A stretch of 64,000 nt of DNA from WJMB01 sp964581465. GTDB lineage: Bacteria; RBG-13-66-14. The number at the start of each line of letters is the position of its first letter. Position 1 is the first letter of the stretch. The stretch spans positions 27,349 to 91,348 of the forward strand of contig CAZOOP010000008.1 of NCBI GenBank assembly GCA_964581465.1. The letters are read 5' to 3'. Shown here piece after piece: positions 27,225 through 35,608 of the stretch. A program made the position numbers and the translations under genes. Below the pieces are notes generated by a model that worked only from the letters and a program-made list of their open reading frames with translations, was not told the DNA's origin and did not search any database.

Positions 27225-27689
27225 CGTAACCTACTGGTTGGGGGAGCGGAGCGAAAACGGAGCGGGAGGCAGCATGATATCACAGCCACTGAGGAATCAA
27301 GGGTATCGAATGGCGGCCGGCCAGCGCGAAACCGGGCAACACAAAGCGGGTACTTATCAGCCCTCGGGCGTTGGCGGGGTTGGAGGCTCTGTCAACGAAA
27401 CGGCAGTCAATTGAGGTCCGCCAGGGAGTGACAATAAGTGCCGCCCTTCACCCTCAAGCAGCTCCTTAATCCAGCAGCCTCTATCCGACCTGCCCGTCAA
27501 AGCGCAAGGTCTTCTCGCCGCCGAGGCCGATCGAACAGCATCAAAACACCGACCGACAAACTGAGCCATCGGCGTTGAACCGGCGGTGGCACGCTTCTTG
27601 CGAGTTCGAAACCGCGCCTTCATCCCACGCTCACCGGCGCAACAAGCGCGCCACCGCCTCCATCGCCGCCGAGATCGGGGATTACCCGC
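27225..27689. other. Intergenic gap between ftsK and lolA
   Basis: 465 bp. It holds the decayed palindrome at 27582-27657. No gene is supported, and none of the three frames resembles an FtsK gamma domain. Confidence 0.5.
27582..27657. repeat. Nested palindromic element, decayed copy
   Basis: The arms GGCGGTGGCACGCTTCTTGC (27582-27601) and its near complement (27638-27657) pair with about two mismatches. They resemble the TTGGCACGTTTCTTGC arms of the other copies. No outer arm could be identified. Confidence 0.65.
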
Positions 27690-29570
27690 TTACGAAGCCG
27701 AGGGCGGCGGGGTTCCCCGCCAGTGTCTCACCACGGCGCCGACGGCGGTTTCATCGACGTAGGCCCCCTGGAGGCGCAGCGGCTCGGCGGCGCCCACGGG
27801 GAGGAAGAGCATGTCGCCGCGACCGAGGAGTTTTTCGGCGCCGCCTTGGTCGAGGATGACCCGGGAGTCGACGGCGGAGCGGACCTTGAAGGCGGCGCGG
27901 CTGGGGAAGTTGGCCTTGAGCACGCCGGTGACGACGTCGACGCTGGGGCGTTGGGTGGCGGCGACGAGGTGGATGCCGACGGCGCGGGCCATCTGGGCCA
28001 GGCGGGAGAGGGGTTGTTCGACGCCGCGTCCGGTGGCGACCATCAGCTCGGCCAGCTCGTCGACGGCGACGACGACCCAGGGCAGGGGGTCGCGGCCCTC
28101 GGCCTCGGCGGCGGCGTTGTAGCTCTCGAGGGAGCGCTTGCGTGCCCGAGCCAGCAGTTGGTAGCGCTGGTCCATCTCCTGGACAAGGGCCTCGAGCTCG
28201 CCCAGGGCGGCCAGGGGGTCGATGACCGGCGGGACGATGAGATGGGGCAGCCCGGCGTAGGGGGTCAGCTCGACGCGGCCGGGATCGATCAGCAGCAGGC
28301 GCAGGGTTTGGGGGCCGACACGGCAGAGCAGGGAGAGCAGCAGGGCGTTGAGGAAGACGCTCTTGCCCGAGCCCGTGGTCCCGGCGATGAGCAGGTGGGG
28401 CAGTTGGGCCAGGTCGGCGAGTTCGGCGGTTCCATCGAGACGCAGACCGACGGGGAAGGCCAGGGGCGCGGGGTGGGTCTGCCAGGCTGGTTCTTCGAGG
28501 AGGCGGCGCAGGGGGACGGTGTCCCTTTCGGCCAGGGGGACCTCGACATCGACGCTGCCGCGCTCGGGCCGGGGGACGACGCGCACGGCGGGGGCCTGGA
28601 GGGTCAAGGCCAGCTCCGGGGTTAGTTTTTCGAGCTTGCTGAGGCGTTCGCGGGGGGCCAGGCGGAGTTCGAAGACGCCCAGGGCCGGACCGCGCTCGTA
28701 ACCGACGATGTTGGCGGCGACGGTGTGCTGTTCGAGGAAGGCGCGCAGGGTTTCAGCCCAGGCGGCGTCGCGGTCGTCGGTGGTGGAGTCGATGGGTTCG
28801 GTAGGTCCGAGGAGACCGAGGGGCGGCGGCTCGAGGGGAGCGCCGTGGACGGGTTCCAGGCCGCGTCGGACGGGCTTGGCGACGGGCTCGTCTGAGGGTG
28901 CCGGGGTGGACGGGGACTCGGTTTGCGACGGGTCGGCCGGTGGGTTCGCGGGGGCTTCTTCGGAAGCGGCCACCTCGCGCACGGCGCGGCCCACGGCCTT
29001 GGCGCCGCGTCCCACGGCCCGGCCGACGCTCTTGCCGCCGCGACCGAGGAAATCGAGGATCTCGGAGAAGCGCACCCCGGTGGCCAGGGTGAAGCCGAAG
29101 AGCAACGCCAGAACGGCGATCAGGACGGTGCCCAGCCCGCCGAGGGCGGCGTGGAGTCCGCCGTGGGCCCAGGCCCCGAACCAGCCACCGAAGGTAACCG
29201 GAGCGGCGTCTTCGGGGGGGGCCAAAGCGAAGAAAACGGCCAGGGAGGCGATCAGCAGTAAAAAGCCCAGCAGTTGACGCAGCAGGCGCTCGGTGGTCCC
29301 GCGCAGCAGGGCCAGCCCGGCGTAGGCGGCCACGAGGGGCAGGGCCAGGGCGGGGTAGCCGAAAAGGCCGAGCTGGGCGCGGCCCCAGTCCTGACCGAGG
29401 GCGCCGACGAAGGAGGAGACGGCGCCCTCGACGGCCCCCAGGGCGCTGATCTGGCAGACCAAGGAGAAGATGCCGACGACGAGCAGGAGCACGCCCCAGC
29501 CGAGGCTGCGGCGGCCCTTGCGTTTGCGGCGGCTGGACTTGCGTCGCCTCGCGGTCACGCTGCACCTCAA
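27690..29570 (-). CDS. ftsK: FtsK/SpoIIIE-type DNA translocase lacking the gamma domain
   Basis: 626 residues. The N-terminus is basic, then about four membrane helices (residues 22-165), a Pro/Ala/Glu-rich linker (200-270), the alpha/beta motor with Walker A GTTGSGKS at 397-404 and Walker B VVVAVDELAEL around 499-509, then AATQRPSVDVVTGVLKANFP and DMLFLPVGAAEPLRLQGAYV. FtsK pumps chromosomal DNA through the division septum. The protein ends about 15 residues after the motor, so the winged-helix gamma domain that reads KOPS and activates XerCD is missing. The start is uncertain by a few codons. Confidence 0.88.
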   Translation of the reverse strand: MRCSVTARRRKSSRRKRKGRRSLGWGVLLLVVGIFSLVCQISALGAVEGAVSSFVGALGQDWGRAQLGLFGYPALALPLVAAYAGLALLRGTTERLLRQLLGFLLLIASLAVFFALAPPEDAAPVTFGGWFGAWAHGGLHAALGGLGTVLIAVLALLFGFTLATGVRFSEILDFLGRGGKSVGRAVGRGAKAVGRAVREVAASEEAPANPPADPSQTESPSTPAPSDEPVAKPVRRGLEPVHGAPLEPPPLGLLGPTEPIDSTTDDRDAAWAETLRAFLEQHTVAANIVGYERGPALGVFELRLAPRERLSKLEKLTPELALTLQAPAVRVVPRPERGSVDVEVPLAERDTVPLRRLLEEPAWQTHPAPLAFPVGLRLDGTAELADLAQLPHLLIAGTTGSGKSVFLNALLLSLLCRVGPQTLRLLLIDPGRVELTPYAGLPHLIVPPVIDPLAALGELEALVQEMDQRYQLLARARKRSLESYNAAAEAEGRDPLPWVVVAVDELAELMVATGRGVEQPLSRLAQMARAVGIHLVAATQRPSVDVVTGVLKANFPSRAAFKVRSAVDSRVILDQGGAEKLLGRGDMLFLPVGAAEPLRLQGAYVDETAVGAVVRHWRGTPPPSAS

Positions 29571-29940
29571 AGTATCGATCTCGACGTCGGTGAAGGTACT
29601 CGAGGCCTGCGGAAAGATGTTGGAGTAGGTCCGACTGGGAATCGTAAGCCATCCGAAATCCGGGTCTTTCGGGATCGTCGTGATGACTCGGTCCCCGGCA
29701 AGATCACTGATAAATCAACAAACTGAACACGGTATCAGATTGTCCAGGCAACTGGAAGCGGAATGTTCCTCGAAACAGACACAAATGGCATCCTTCAAGC
29801 TGAAAGCAACTGATTATCCGCCGCTGAGGATAATCCCCTCTCACAATCCAAAACACAACGCGGAGAATAAACCGATAGCAAGCAATCCTCCAGCAATCTG
29901 CCGCTAAAAGCACCTACGCGGATGCGTGATCACCGCCTCC
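29571..29940. other. AT-rich intergenic gap with possible repeat fragment
   Basis: 370 bp between uppP and ftsK. At 29826-29837 is a GAGGATAATCCC box like an inverted repeat-family terminus. The sequence at 29724-29733 (GAACACGGTA) matches the 26-bp repeat at 46996 in part. This is probably a degraded repeat copy, but the match is too weak to give ends. Confidence 0.4.
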
Positions 29941-30780
29941 TCAGGCGATGAGCAGCGTCGCCACGCCGGCGGCCAGGCAGTAGAAACCGAAGAGCCAGAA
30001 GCGCCCGGTCTGGACGGTCTTCATCACCAGCTTGATGGCGCCCAGGGCGGTCACGAAGGCGGTCAGGCCGCCGACGAGGTAGACGGGCCAGGGCAGCCAG
30101 TTGCCCAGGGCGAGGGCGTCGCCGACTTCGAGCAGGTTGGCGCCCAGGATGGCCGGCAGGGAGAGCAGGAAGCTGAACTCGGCGGCCCGGCGCTGCTCGA
30201 GGTCCAGGTGGATGCCGGCGGCGATGGTGGCCCCGCTGCGGCTGATCCCGGGCAGGATGGCCAGGGCCTGGGCGAAGCCGATCGTGAGCGAGCGCCACCA
30301 GTTGGGCTCGGGAGGCGCGTCCTCCCGGTCCACTGGCGCGGTCTCGCGACGACGCAGGCGCAGACTGAACAGGATCAGGGCGGTGACCAGCAGCATCCAG
30401 CCGGCCAAACGCGGGGCCTGGAAGGCCTCCTCGATTTGTCCGCGCAGCAGCAGCCCCACGGCCACCGCCGGCAGGGTGCCGATGATGATTCCCACCAGCA
30501 GGCGGCCCAGACGGCGGTCGCCCTCGGGAATCGCCCGCCCGCGGAGCTTGCGCGCCGGGTTGACGAAGAACACCCGGACCAGGCCGAGGAAGCGTCGACC
30601 GAAGTAGACCAACACGGCCAGGGCCGTGGCCAGGTGGAGGAAGACGCCGAAGACCAGGTTGCTTTCCGGAGTGACCCCGAGGAGCTCGCCGACGATCACC
30701 AGATGGCCGGAGCTGGAGATGGGCAGGAACTCGGTGGCCCCCTGAACGAAGCCCAGGGCGGCGGCCTGGATGAGGTTCAA
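29941..30780 (-). CDS. uppP: Undecaprenyl-diphosphatase
   Basis: 279 residues with about eight membrane helices. Both signatures are present: LGFVQGATEFLPISSSGHLV (Glu and Ser/His at residues 17-28) and LPGISRSGATIAAGI (the second motif with Arg, around 192-206). UppP (BacA) recycles the carrier lipid undecaprenyl phosphate used for peptidoglycan and O-polysaccharide. Location just downstream of two glycosyltransferases on the same strand suggests use in envelope glycan export. No signal for a terminator before it was found. Confidence 0.95.
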   Translation of the reverse strand: MNLIQAAALGFVQGATEFLPISSSGHLVIVGELLGVTPESNLVFGVFLHLATALAVLVYFGRRFLGLVRVFFVNPARKLRGRAIPEGDRRLGRLLVGIIIGTLPAVAVGLLLRGQIEEAFQAPRLAGWMLLVTALILFSLRLRRRETAPVDREDAPPEPNWWRSLTIGFAQALAILPGISRSGATIAAGIHLDLEQRRAAEFSFLLSLPAILGANLLEVGDALALGNWLPWPVYLVGGLTAFVTALGAIKLVMKTVQTGRFWLFGFYCLAAGVATLLIA

Positions 30781-30842
30781 GCTACCTTCCTTCTAACTTG
30801 TCCATTGTAAGGATACAACAAAGGGCGTCGGGATGACAGCGT

Positions 30843-32213
30843 TCAGGCCGATCCGGGGGAGCACAGCAGCTCGGTGTAGAGCTCGGCGTGCTCGGCGGCC
30901 AGAGCGGCGAAGCTGGTGCGGAGGACGAACTCGTCGCGGGCCGGACCGCCGTAGTTGAACTCACCCGAGGTCACCTCGGCGTAAAGCTTGTCCAAGGTCC
31001 GGGCGACGGCGGCGGCGTCGCCGTAGGGCGCGATCAATCCGGCGTCGAGGCTCTCGATCAACCGGGCGGCGCTGGAGTCGGGATGCATGACCCCCAGGAT
31101 CGGCTTGCCGGCGCGCAGGCACTCGTAGATCTTGCCCCCGGTGATCACCCGGTTGGTCGGCGAGTCCTCGAGCAGAACCAGCAGGACGTCGGCGCCGAGC
31201 TGGCGCTCGGTGATGCGGTGCAGCGGCACGGCTGGTTCGAGAGTGACCACGCCCTCCAGACCCAGCTCGGCGACGCGCTCGCCGTAGGCCGGCGCCCCCT
31301 TGCCCACCAGCTCCAGGCGAACCTGCGACGCGGCGCCGGGGTTGCCATCGAGCCAACGGCGCAGGCCCTCGAGCAGGGCGTGGGCCGTCTGCCCGTCGCG
31401 ATCTTTATAAGCCAGCTTGCCGCCGTGGAGCAGGACCAGCTTGTTGTCCGATCGCTCAGCCTCGATCCGCCCGCTGGCCCCGGTATAGATCTCCTCATCG
31501 TAACCGTTGCGGATGGTGCGGTAGAGCTGGCCCGGTCGGGCGCAGCGTCGACGCATCAGCTCCGTGGTCTCGGGATAGACGGTGACCACGGCGTCGGCGG
31601 AGCCGACGACGCGACGCTCCAGGGCGCGGTCGAAGCCGCGGCGCCAGGGGCTCCACTCGACGTACAGCGGGTTGTCGATGAACAGGTCGCGGAACCAGGC
31701 CACCCAGGGGATCCCGGTCAGGCTCTTGATCCAACACCCGGCCAGATGGGTGGAGAAGGGAGGTCCCGAGGTGACCAGCAGTGAGGGCCGCAGCCGCCTG
31801 ATCAGGCGCAGCGCCGGACCCGGGCAGCGCAGCATCCAGGGCCGACCACCGTCGGGCAGGTTGGTCAGCGAACGATAGAGGCCGCGCAGCCCGCCGCCGC
31901 GACGCCAGGTGGTCCGCGAGCCCAGGCCCGAGGTCTCGCGGGCCTTCCCGCCCACGAGCCGCCGCAGCAGTTGCTCGACACCGCGCACCAGGTTGGGCGT
32001 GGCGACCGGGTGAGCGTGGACGTTGTCGCCCAACTGCTCCAATAGGGCCTCATCCCGGGTCAGGTAGCCCCGGGACTCCCCCCAGCCGGGTCGGGAGTGC
32101 AGCACATCGACGCGCCAACCGGCCCGACCCAGGTACTTGACGATCCGCGCCGTGTTCGGCTCGGTTCGCAGGGGCGGGAAGTTGCGCACCAGAAAGAGGA
32201 CGTGGCGTTTCAT
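30843..32213 (-). CDS. GT-B glycosyltransferase (paralogue 1)
   Basis: 456 residues. Starts VLFLVRNFPPLRTEPNTARIVKYLGRAGWRVDVLH (in part), a glycosyltransferase opening related to those at 13786 and 15094. Shares with its neighbour at 32245 the blocks LLVTSGPPFSTHL, GSADAVVTVYPETTELMRRR, YRTIRNGYDEE, GGKIYECLRAGKPILGVM and FNYGGPARDEFV. The donor domain contains KIYECLRAGKP, the usual E(x)nE-type region. The two genes are tandem duplicates separated by 31 bp. The final tail carries no membrane anchor. Confidence 0.85.
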   Translation of the reverse strand: MKRHVLFLVRNFPPLRTEPNTARIVKYLGRAGWRVDVLHSRPGWGESRGYLTRDEALLEQLGDNVHAHPVATPNLVRGVEQLLRRLVGGKARETSGLGSRTTWRRGGGLRGLYRSLTNLPDGGRPWMLRCPGPALRLIRRLRPSLLVTSGPPFSTHLAGCWIKSLTGIPWVAWFRDLFIDNPLYVEWSPWRRGFDRALERRVVGSADAVVTVYPETTELMRRRCARPGQLYRTIRNGYDEEIYTGASGRIEAERSDNKLVLLHGGKLAYKDRDGQTAHALLEGLRRWLDGNPGAASQVRLELVGKGAPAYGERVAELGLEGVVTLEPAVPLHRITERQLGADVLLVLLEDSPTNRVITGGKIYECLRAGKPILGVMHPDSSAARLIESLDAGLIAPYGDAAAVARTLDKLYAEVTSGEFNYGGPARDEFVLRTSFAALAAEHAELYTELLCSPGSA

Positions 32214-32244
32214 CTACTCCGGGGCGGGGTGGGTACACTCGAAG

Positions 32245-33606
32245 TCAACGGTCGAGGACCTGCCTGAAAACGCGGATGAACTCGGCGGCCAGCTCGGTGA
32301 AGGAGGTTTTTCTGACGAACTCGTCGCGGTCCGGTCCGCCGTAATCGAAATCGCCCCCGGTGACGGCGCAGTAGAGCTCGTCCAGACGCTCGGCCACGGC
32401 GGCGTCATCTGCGTAGGGCGCCGTCAGGCCCAGGTTCAGCTCGCGAATCAACCGGGCGGCCGCGTTCTCGGGCAGGATACCCAGCACCGGCCTGCCGGCC
32501 CGGGCGCACTCATAGATCTTGCCCCCGGCGGTGAACCAGTTCTTGGGGTCGTCCTCGAGGATGACGAGCAGGCAATCGGCCGTCAGTTCGCGCCGGATCA
32601 TCTCCCTCATCGGCACGGGTTCCTCGATGTGGACCACATCGGTCAGGCCGCGCTCCTCCACGATGCCGTTGTATTCGTGGGCCACGTTGCCGACGAGGTC
32701 CAGCCGCACCCGGGAGCGCAGCTCGGGTCGCCGCTCCACCCAGCGCTGGAAGCCGGCGAGCAGGGAGTGGGCGGTGCGTCCCCGGCTCTCGTCGGCGGCC
32801 AGGCGTCCGCCGTGGAGGAAGACGAAGGGTCGGTCGCCGTTGGTGTCCTCCCTCTCGATACGGGCCTTGGCCCAGCTGAAATCCTCCTCGTCATAGCCGT
32901 TGCGGATGGTGCGGTAGGTCTGCCCCGGACGCCCGTAGCGCCGCCGCAGCAGCTCCGTGGCCTCGGGATAGACCGTGGTCACGGCGTCGGCGCCGCGGAT
33001 GACCCAGCGCTCCAGGGTCCGATCCAAACCCTTCCGCCAGGCCATCGGCGGGTGGTAGAGCGGGTTGTCCCGGTAGAGGTCGCGGTGGTGGCAGACCAGG
33101 GGGATGCCGGTCAGGGCCTTGATCAGGCGTCCGACCAGGTGGGTGGTGAAGGGCGGGCCCGAGGTCAGCAGCAGGTCGTAGTCGCGGAGGCGCAGCAGGC
33201 GCAGCCCCTCCCGGAGGGCGGGCCAAAACCAGAAGGAATCGGAGTCGGGGATGTGAGTCACCGAACGCAAAAGCTTACCGAGAAAACCTCTGTTTCGAGA
33301 ATCTACGCCTTGAGTTGCACCAGTGCCGGATGAGCCCTTCATGAAGCTAAGCAAACCACGCAATGGATTTGCAATACGCCGCGAGTAACAACTTACTGAT
33401 GATGGAAGATCCGCCGCCAACTGCTCATCACGAATGAGGTAATCCCTAGCGACACCCCACCCGGGCAGTGAGTGCAACACATCCACCCGACAGCCCGCCC
33501 GTCCCAGGTACTTAACCACATGGGCGGTGTTGGGCTCGGTACGCCAAGGTGGAAAATGCTCGACCAGCAGAAGGATACGCAACTGACGCGGCGTCGCGCT
33601 CACCAA
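32245..33606 (-). CDS. GT-B glycosyltransferase (paralogue 2)
   Basis: 453 residues, collinear with the gene at 30843. Shared blocks include LLLVEHFPPWRTEPNTAHVVKYLGRAG (in part), LLLTSGPPFTTHLVGRLIKALTG, TVYPEATELLRRRYGRPGQ, YRTIRNGYDEEDF, GGKIYECARAGRPVLGILP and FDYGGPDRDEFVRKTSF. Residues about 45-115 (33270-33470) use AT-rich codons unlike the rest of the gene (SSVSCYSRRIANPLRGLLSF, then GSSGTGATQGVDSRNRGF), and this is the segment that differs most from paralogue 1. That suggests an exchanged or newly diverged acceptor-recognition segment. Confidence 0.85.
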   Translation of the reverse strand: MVSATPRQLRILLLVEHFPPWRTEPNTAHVVKYLGRAGCRVDVLHSLPGWGVARDYLIRDEQLAADLPSSVSCYSRRIANPLRGLLSFMKGSSGTGATQGVDSRNRGFLGKLLRSVTHIPDSDSFWFWPALREGLRLLRLRDYDLLLTSGPPFTTHLVGRLIKALTGIPLVCHHRDLYRDNPLYHPPMAWRKGLDRTLERWVIRGADAVTTVYPEATELLRRRYGRPGQTYRTIRNGYDEEDFSWAKARIEREDTNGDRPFVFLHGGRLAADESRGRTAHSLLAGFQRWVERRPELRSRVRLDLVGNVAHEYNGIVEERGLTDVVHIEEPVPMREMIRRELTADCLLVILEDDPKNWFTAGGKIYECARAGRPVLGILPENAAARLIRELNLGLTAPYADDAAVAERLDELYCAVTGGDFDYGGPDRDEFVRKTSFTELAAEFIRVFRQVLDR

Positions 33607-34198
33607 AGACCTCGAATGGAGCAGGTAGGTCTACTCAACACGATTTGAATAGCACTCTTGCATAAACCGTACAACCAATCACCAGGATCAAGACTTCGTT
33701 GGATATCAGCCGGCCCGCTTGATCACGAACCGCTTTACTGGCAACAACAAAGCATAAATAACACATTATGATTTGATAGCCGGCAGTTTTCCTGCGAAGC
33801 ACTCAGTTTATAGCAATAGCCACGAAATAATAAAAAATGCCGATCATATCCAAGTACAAATGAAAACCGGCCTGTTGCGTGGAAGTAATAAACCAAGAAA
33901 ACATTTACATCAATCCTTGTTGAACGCTCGATTCAACCAGTCACTTGAGAAACCGACACTAGACGACGGCTCCGTGCCGCGCGACCTTTGCCCGCGGTTC
34001 CCGGCCCAAGGAGCCTTCGACGATCCGGCGGCGGGCTTTGGCACGTTTCTTGCAAAACGGCGCGCGTGACCCTTCGCCCCGCCGCCCCTTGGCGTCGTTC
34101 CCGGCCCGGGGCCCCGGCGGCGGGATAGCAAGAAACGTGCCAAAGCCGGGCCGGTGCCTGGGGATGGGGACGGTCCGGCAAAGGTCGCGCGGCGGTGC
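33607..34198. other. AT-rich gap plus palindromic element
   Basis: 592 bp. 33607-33960 is AT-rich with no gene and no clear repeat-family termini. The rest is the nested palindrome at 33976-34193. Confidence 0.55.
33976..34193. repeat. Nested palindromic element, copy 3
   Basis: Outer 17-bp perfect repeat GCCGCGCGACCTTTGCC (33976-33992 with 34177-34193), 7-bp middle stem CCGGCCC/GGGCCGG, inner 20-bp perfect repeat (34034-34053 with 34128-34147). The loop is longer than in other copies (74 nt). The right end lies 5 nt from the stop codon of the FAD enzyme. The outer core GACCTTTGCC is shared with copy 1 only. Confidence 0.9.
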
Positions 34199-35608
34199 CT
34201 AGCCGAAGTACTCGTTCTCGGTGCCCACGGCCTGGGCGGCGTCGCGTTCCTGGCGGCCCAGGGCGACCAAGGCGGCTTTGCGTCCCATGATCAGCGCGTG
34301 GTCCATGTTGCCGTAGCGGAAGAGCCCCTGGCGTCCCGTGGTGATCAGGTTCTCGTGGACGTTGGCGGCGGCCAGGCAGGCGGCGTAGCGCTCGGCGTAG
34401 CCGATGTCGTAGACGGGGTAGGCGGCGGGCTGGCGGCTCAAGTAGGCGGTTTCGACGGCTTCGCGTAACAGTCCGGCCCTGCGCAGTCCGGCTTCGGCGG
34501 AGCGGTGGACCTCGGCTGCGGGGCGGGTCCAGTGGGCGTCGCCGATGTCGCAACTGATCTCGACGGTCAGGGCGGCGGCGCCCTCCGGAGCCAGAGTCGG
34601 GGCGAAGTTGGCCGGCTCGCTGATCCGGTTGAAGGCGTAACCGGCCTCGGGGAAGTAGATCCAGTGGTTGTCGGAGGGGGTGGCGCCTCGGTAGGTCAAG
34701 TGGCTGAACACCAGGGCCCGCAGGCGCAGTCCATCGGCCGCGGTCAGGACGGAGGTTGCGGGTCGGGGCTCCAGGCCGTGGAGCAGCTCGGGCAGGGGGA
34801 TGGTGCTGATCACCTGGGTGGCGGTCTCTTCGTATTCGCGGTTTTCGGCGGTGCGCAAGCGGACGGAGAAGCCGCCGGTGGTGCGGCGCAGGGCCACGAC
34901 ACGGGAGCCGGTGCGGACCTCGGCGCCGCGCTCGGCGGCCCGGGCGGCCAGGCGGCGGGGCAGCTCGGCTATCCCGGCGGCCGGGTAGAGGAACTCGCGG
35001 GCGTAGGTCCGGGGCTCGTCCCCGCGACCAGGCAGGATCAACCGTTTGAGCACGTCGAAGAGGTTGACTAGACTGATGCGCTGCGAGGCCCAGTCCGGGG
35101 AGATTCGGCTCGTTGGCAACCCCCAGAGCTTCTCGGTGTAGGGACCGAAGTAGAGGCCGAAGAGGGTGCGACCGAAGCGATTGACCACCCAATCCTCGAA
35201 GCTCTCCTCGGGCGGGTTGGAGAAACGCAGCCGGGCGAAGGACTCGAGGTAGTCGATGAAGGCCCGGGCGTTGTCGACGAGGTCCAGGTTGCGGATCACG
35301 TCGCGGAACTCGAGGGGGTAGGCGAAGCGCTTGCCGACGAGCTGAATCTCGCTCTTGCGGCGCGGGGTGAGGAAAGCGCCGTCGGGGAAGAGGCCGAGAA
35401 AGTATTCCCGCGTGACCGGGTCCGGCGTGTGGAAACGGTGGGGGCCGTAGTCGAAGGTGTAGCCGCCGCGCTGGAAGCCGCCGGCCAGACCGCCGACCGC
35501 TTTGTCGGACTCGAGCACCAGGCTCGGAGCTCCGGCGGCGCCCAACTCGTCGGCGGCGGCCAGGCCGCAGAGTCCGGCTCCCAGGATGATCACGCGGTCA
35601 CGATTCAC
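34199..35608 (-). CDS. FAD-dependent amine-oxidase/UDP-galactopyranose-mutase-like enzyme
   Basis: 469 residues from a GTG at 35608, which overlaps the upstream stop as GTGA; a longer upstream frame lies inside that neighbour and was rejected. The N-terminus VIILGAGLCGLAAADELG is the FAD Rossmann motif, followed by GGLAGGFQRGGYTFDYGPHRFHT (in part), the phrase typical of UGM-like and protoporphyrinogen-oxidase-like flavoproteins. Further motifs are EKLWGLPTSRISPDWASQR, YPAAGIAELPRRLA and a C-terminal NVHENLITTGRQGLFRYGNMDHA (in part), equivalent to the second FAD contact. The position among glycosyltransferases favours a role in envelope sugars. Confidence 0.82.
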   Translation of the reverse strand: MNRDRVIILGAGLCGLAAADELGAAGAPSLVLESDKAVGGLAGGFQRGGYTFDYGPHRFHTPDPVTREYFLGLFPDGAFLTPRRKSEIQLVGKRFAYPLEFRDVIRNLDLVDNARAFIDYLESFARLRFSNPPEESFEDWVVNRFGRTLFGLYFGPYTEKLWGLPTSRISPDWASQRISLVNLFDVLKRLILPGRGDEPRTYAREFLYPAAGIAELPRRLAARAAERGAEVRTGSRVVALRRTTGGFSVRLRTAENREYEETATQVISTIPLPELLHGLEPRPATSVLTAADGLRLRALVFSHLTYRGATPSDNHWIYFPEAGYAFNRISEPANFAPTLAPEGAAALTVEISCDIGDAHWTRPAAEVHRSAEAGLRRAGLLREAVETAYLSRQPAAYPVYDIGYAERYAACLAAANVHENLITTGRQGLFRYGNMDHALIMGRKAALVALGRQERDAAQAVGTENEYFG

